From assembly GCA_026709365.1 (NCBI GenBank), contig JAPOTD010000008.1:1-64000 (forward strand): 64,000 bases of DNA, written 5' to 3'. This DNA comes from Gammaproteobacteria bacterium (GTDB lineage: Bacteria > Pseudomonadota > Gammaproteobacteria > Pseudomonadales > Azotimanducaceae). Positions 63,484-64,000 of this stretch are shown piece by piece. The position numbers were made by a program, and so were the translations under genes. The number at the start of each line of letters is the position of its first letter. Positions within the stretch are counted from its first letter, which is position 1. The notes below the pieces were generated by a model that did not search any database, was not told the DNA's origin, and saw nothing but the letters and a program-made list of their open reading frames with translations.

Positions 63484-64000
63484 ATGATGCGAGTGGCCAT
63501 TGCGGGTGCTGCCGGGCGGATGGGCCGCACCCTCATTCAAGCCGTTGCCGAGGATGGCGCACTGGAGCTTGGGGCTGCCGTCGAGCAGCCGGGCGTTCCG
63601 TCGGTGGGGACCGATGCCGGGGAGACTGCGGGGGTGGGCGCGTTGGGCGTGGCCATCGCCGATTCGGTGGCTGACGTTGTTGAGGACTTCGAGACGCTCA
63701 TCGACTTCACGGTCCCCTCCGCCACCTTGGCGGCGGTCGATGCCTGCCATGCAGCGGGCCGGGGCTTGGTCATCGGCACCACCGGCTTCGATGCGGCCGG
63801 CTTGGCCCGCATTCGAGCCGCGGCGGAGGCGGTGCCCATCCTCATGGCGCCCAACATGAGCATCGGCGTCAACCTGATGTTCCGCTTGGTGGAGCAGGCG
63901 GCGCGGGCCTTGGGCGACGAAGTGGACATCGAGGTGGTCGAGGCCCACCACCGGCACAAAATCGATGCGCCTTCCGGCACTGCGGTGCGTTTGGGCGAGA
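63484..64000 (+). CDS. dapB: 4-hydroxy-tetrahydrodipicolinate reductase, cut by window end
   Basis: The first 172 codons of dapB, the lysine/diaminopimelate pathway reductase. VAIAGAAGRMGRTLI is the NAD(P)-binding start, IDFTVPSATL and GTTGFD follow, and VEAHHRHKIDAPSGTA near the window end holds the catalytic His/Lys. The start has AGGGAGCAGGA upstream. ATG 63487 is equally possible. Usual neighbour of dnaJ. Confidence 0.95.
   Translation, partial: MMRVAIAGAAGRMGRTLIQAVAEDGALELGAAVEQPGVPSVGTDAGETAGVGALGVAIADSVADVVEDFETLIDFTVPSATLAAVDACHAAGRGLVIGTTGFDAAGLARIRAAAEAVPILMAPNMSIGVNLMFRLVEQAARALGDEVDIEVVEAHHRHKIDAPSGTAVRLGE

Overview
The window is high-GC DNA from a gammaproteobacterium-like genome. 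The evidence is gene order: gpmI-envC-ctpA, aroQ-accB-prmA-purH-purD, smpB-ratA-rnfH-bamE and recN/hrcA-grpE-dnaK-dnaJ-dapB are arrangements typical of Pseudomonas-like Gammaproteobacteria, and coq7 indicates ubiquinone respiration. The species cannot be named from the sequence. Many gene fossils, orphan antitoxins and dispersed palindromic repeats suggest a genome carrying a lot of mobile and defence DNA.

Layout. 0-5 kb: a secreted Cys-rich protein, then gpmI, envC and ctpA. 4.9-8.1 kb: a restriction-modification (R-M) system with a controller protein and PD-(D/E)XK nuclease (nuclease frameshifted near its C-terminus) divergent from a type I-like methylase and a half-size specificity subunit, resembling the AhdI layout. 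8.2-11.4 kb: an omega-aminotransferase and a semialdehyde dehydrogenase flanking two 3' gene remnants that meet head to head. 11.5-21.6 kb: a long type I R-M operon (hsdM, a 77-aa protein, an AlbA_2/ATPase-type regulator, a half-size hsdS, a DUF433/PIN-like pair, hsdR, an RlaP-type nucleotidyltransferase) bracketed by two diverged copies of one decayed AAA-ATPase gene. 21.0-28.6 kb: a cytosine-methylase fossil, an amber-interrupted nuclease-like gene, three DUF4143 ATPases with inverted repeats at their promoters, hicB with a dead hicA, and a PuuB-like oxidase.

28.6-40.3 kb is mostly core: a DUF2333 protein, a lipoprotein, dsbD, aroQ, accB, prmA, a DUF3426 protein, purH, purD, a cNMP-domain protein, a HIT protein and coq7. 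accC, dusB and fis are missing from their usual places in this cluster. 40.3-46.9 kb is accessory: an AAA-ATPase plus nuclease-like pair, a GMC dehydrogenase with a Tat-exported small subunit, parD with a parE-like remnant, a fossil stretch with a transposase fragment, and an XRE regulator with an unrecognised 330-aa partner. 47-52.5 kb holds an epoxide-hydrolase-like protein, a DUF5916 outer-membrane-type protein, bcp and a CYP153-like P450. 52.5-64 kb is core again: smpB, an NSS transporter, ratA, rnfH, bamE, recN, hrcA, grpE, dnaK, dnaJ and the start of dapB.

A dispersed two-hairpin repeat (family A, stems GGAGTTTCGC/GCGAAACTCC and GCGCCCGC/GCGGGCGC) recurs between genes, densest at 53-59 kb. 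Some copies have paired changes that keep a stem. A second palindromic family (B) sits at 30.7, 44.3 and 62.1 kb. Heat-shock (sigma-32-like) promoters are visible before grpE and dnaK. No rRNA, tRNA, tmRNA, CRISPR array or convincing rho-independent terminator was found.
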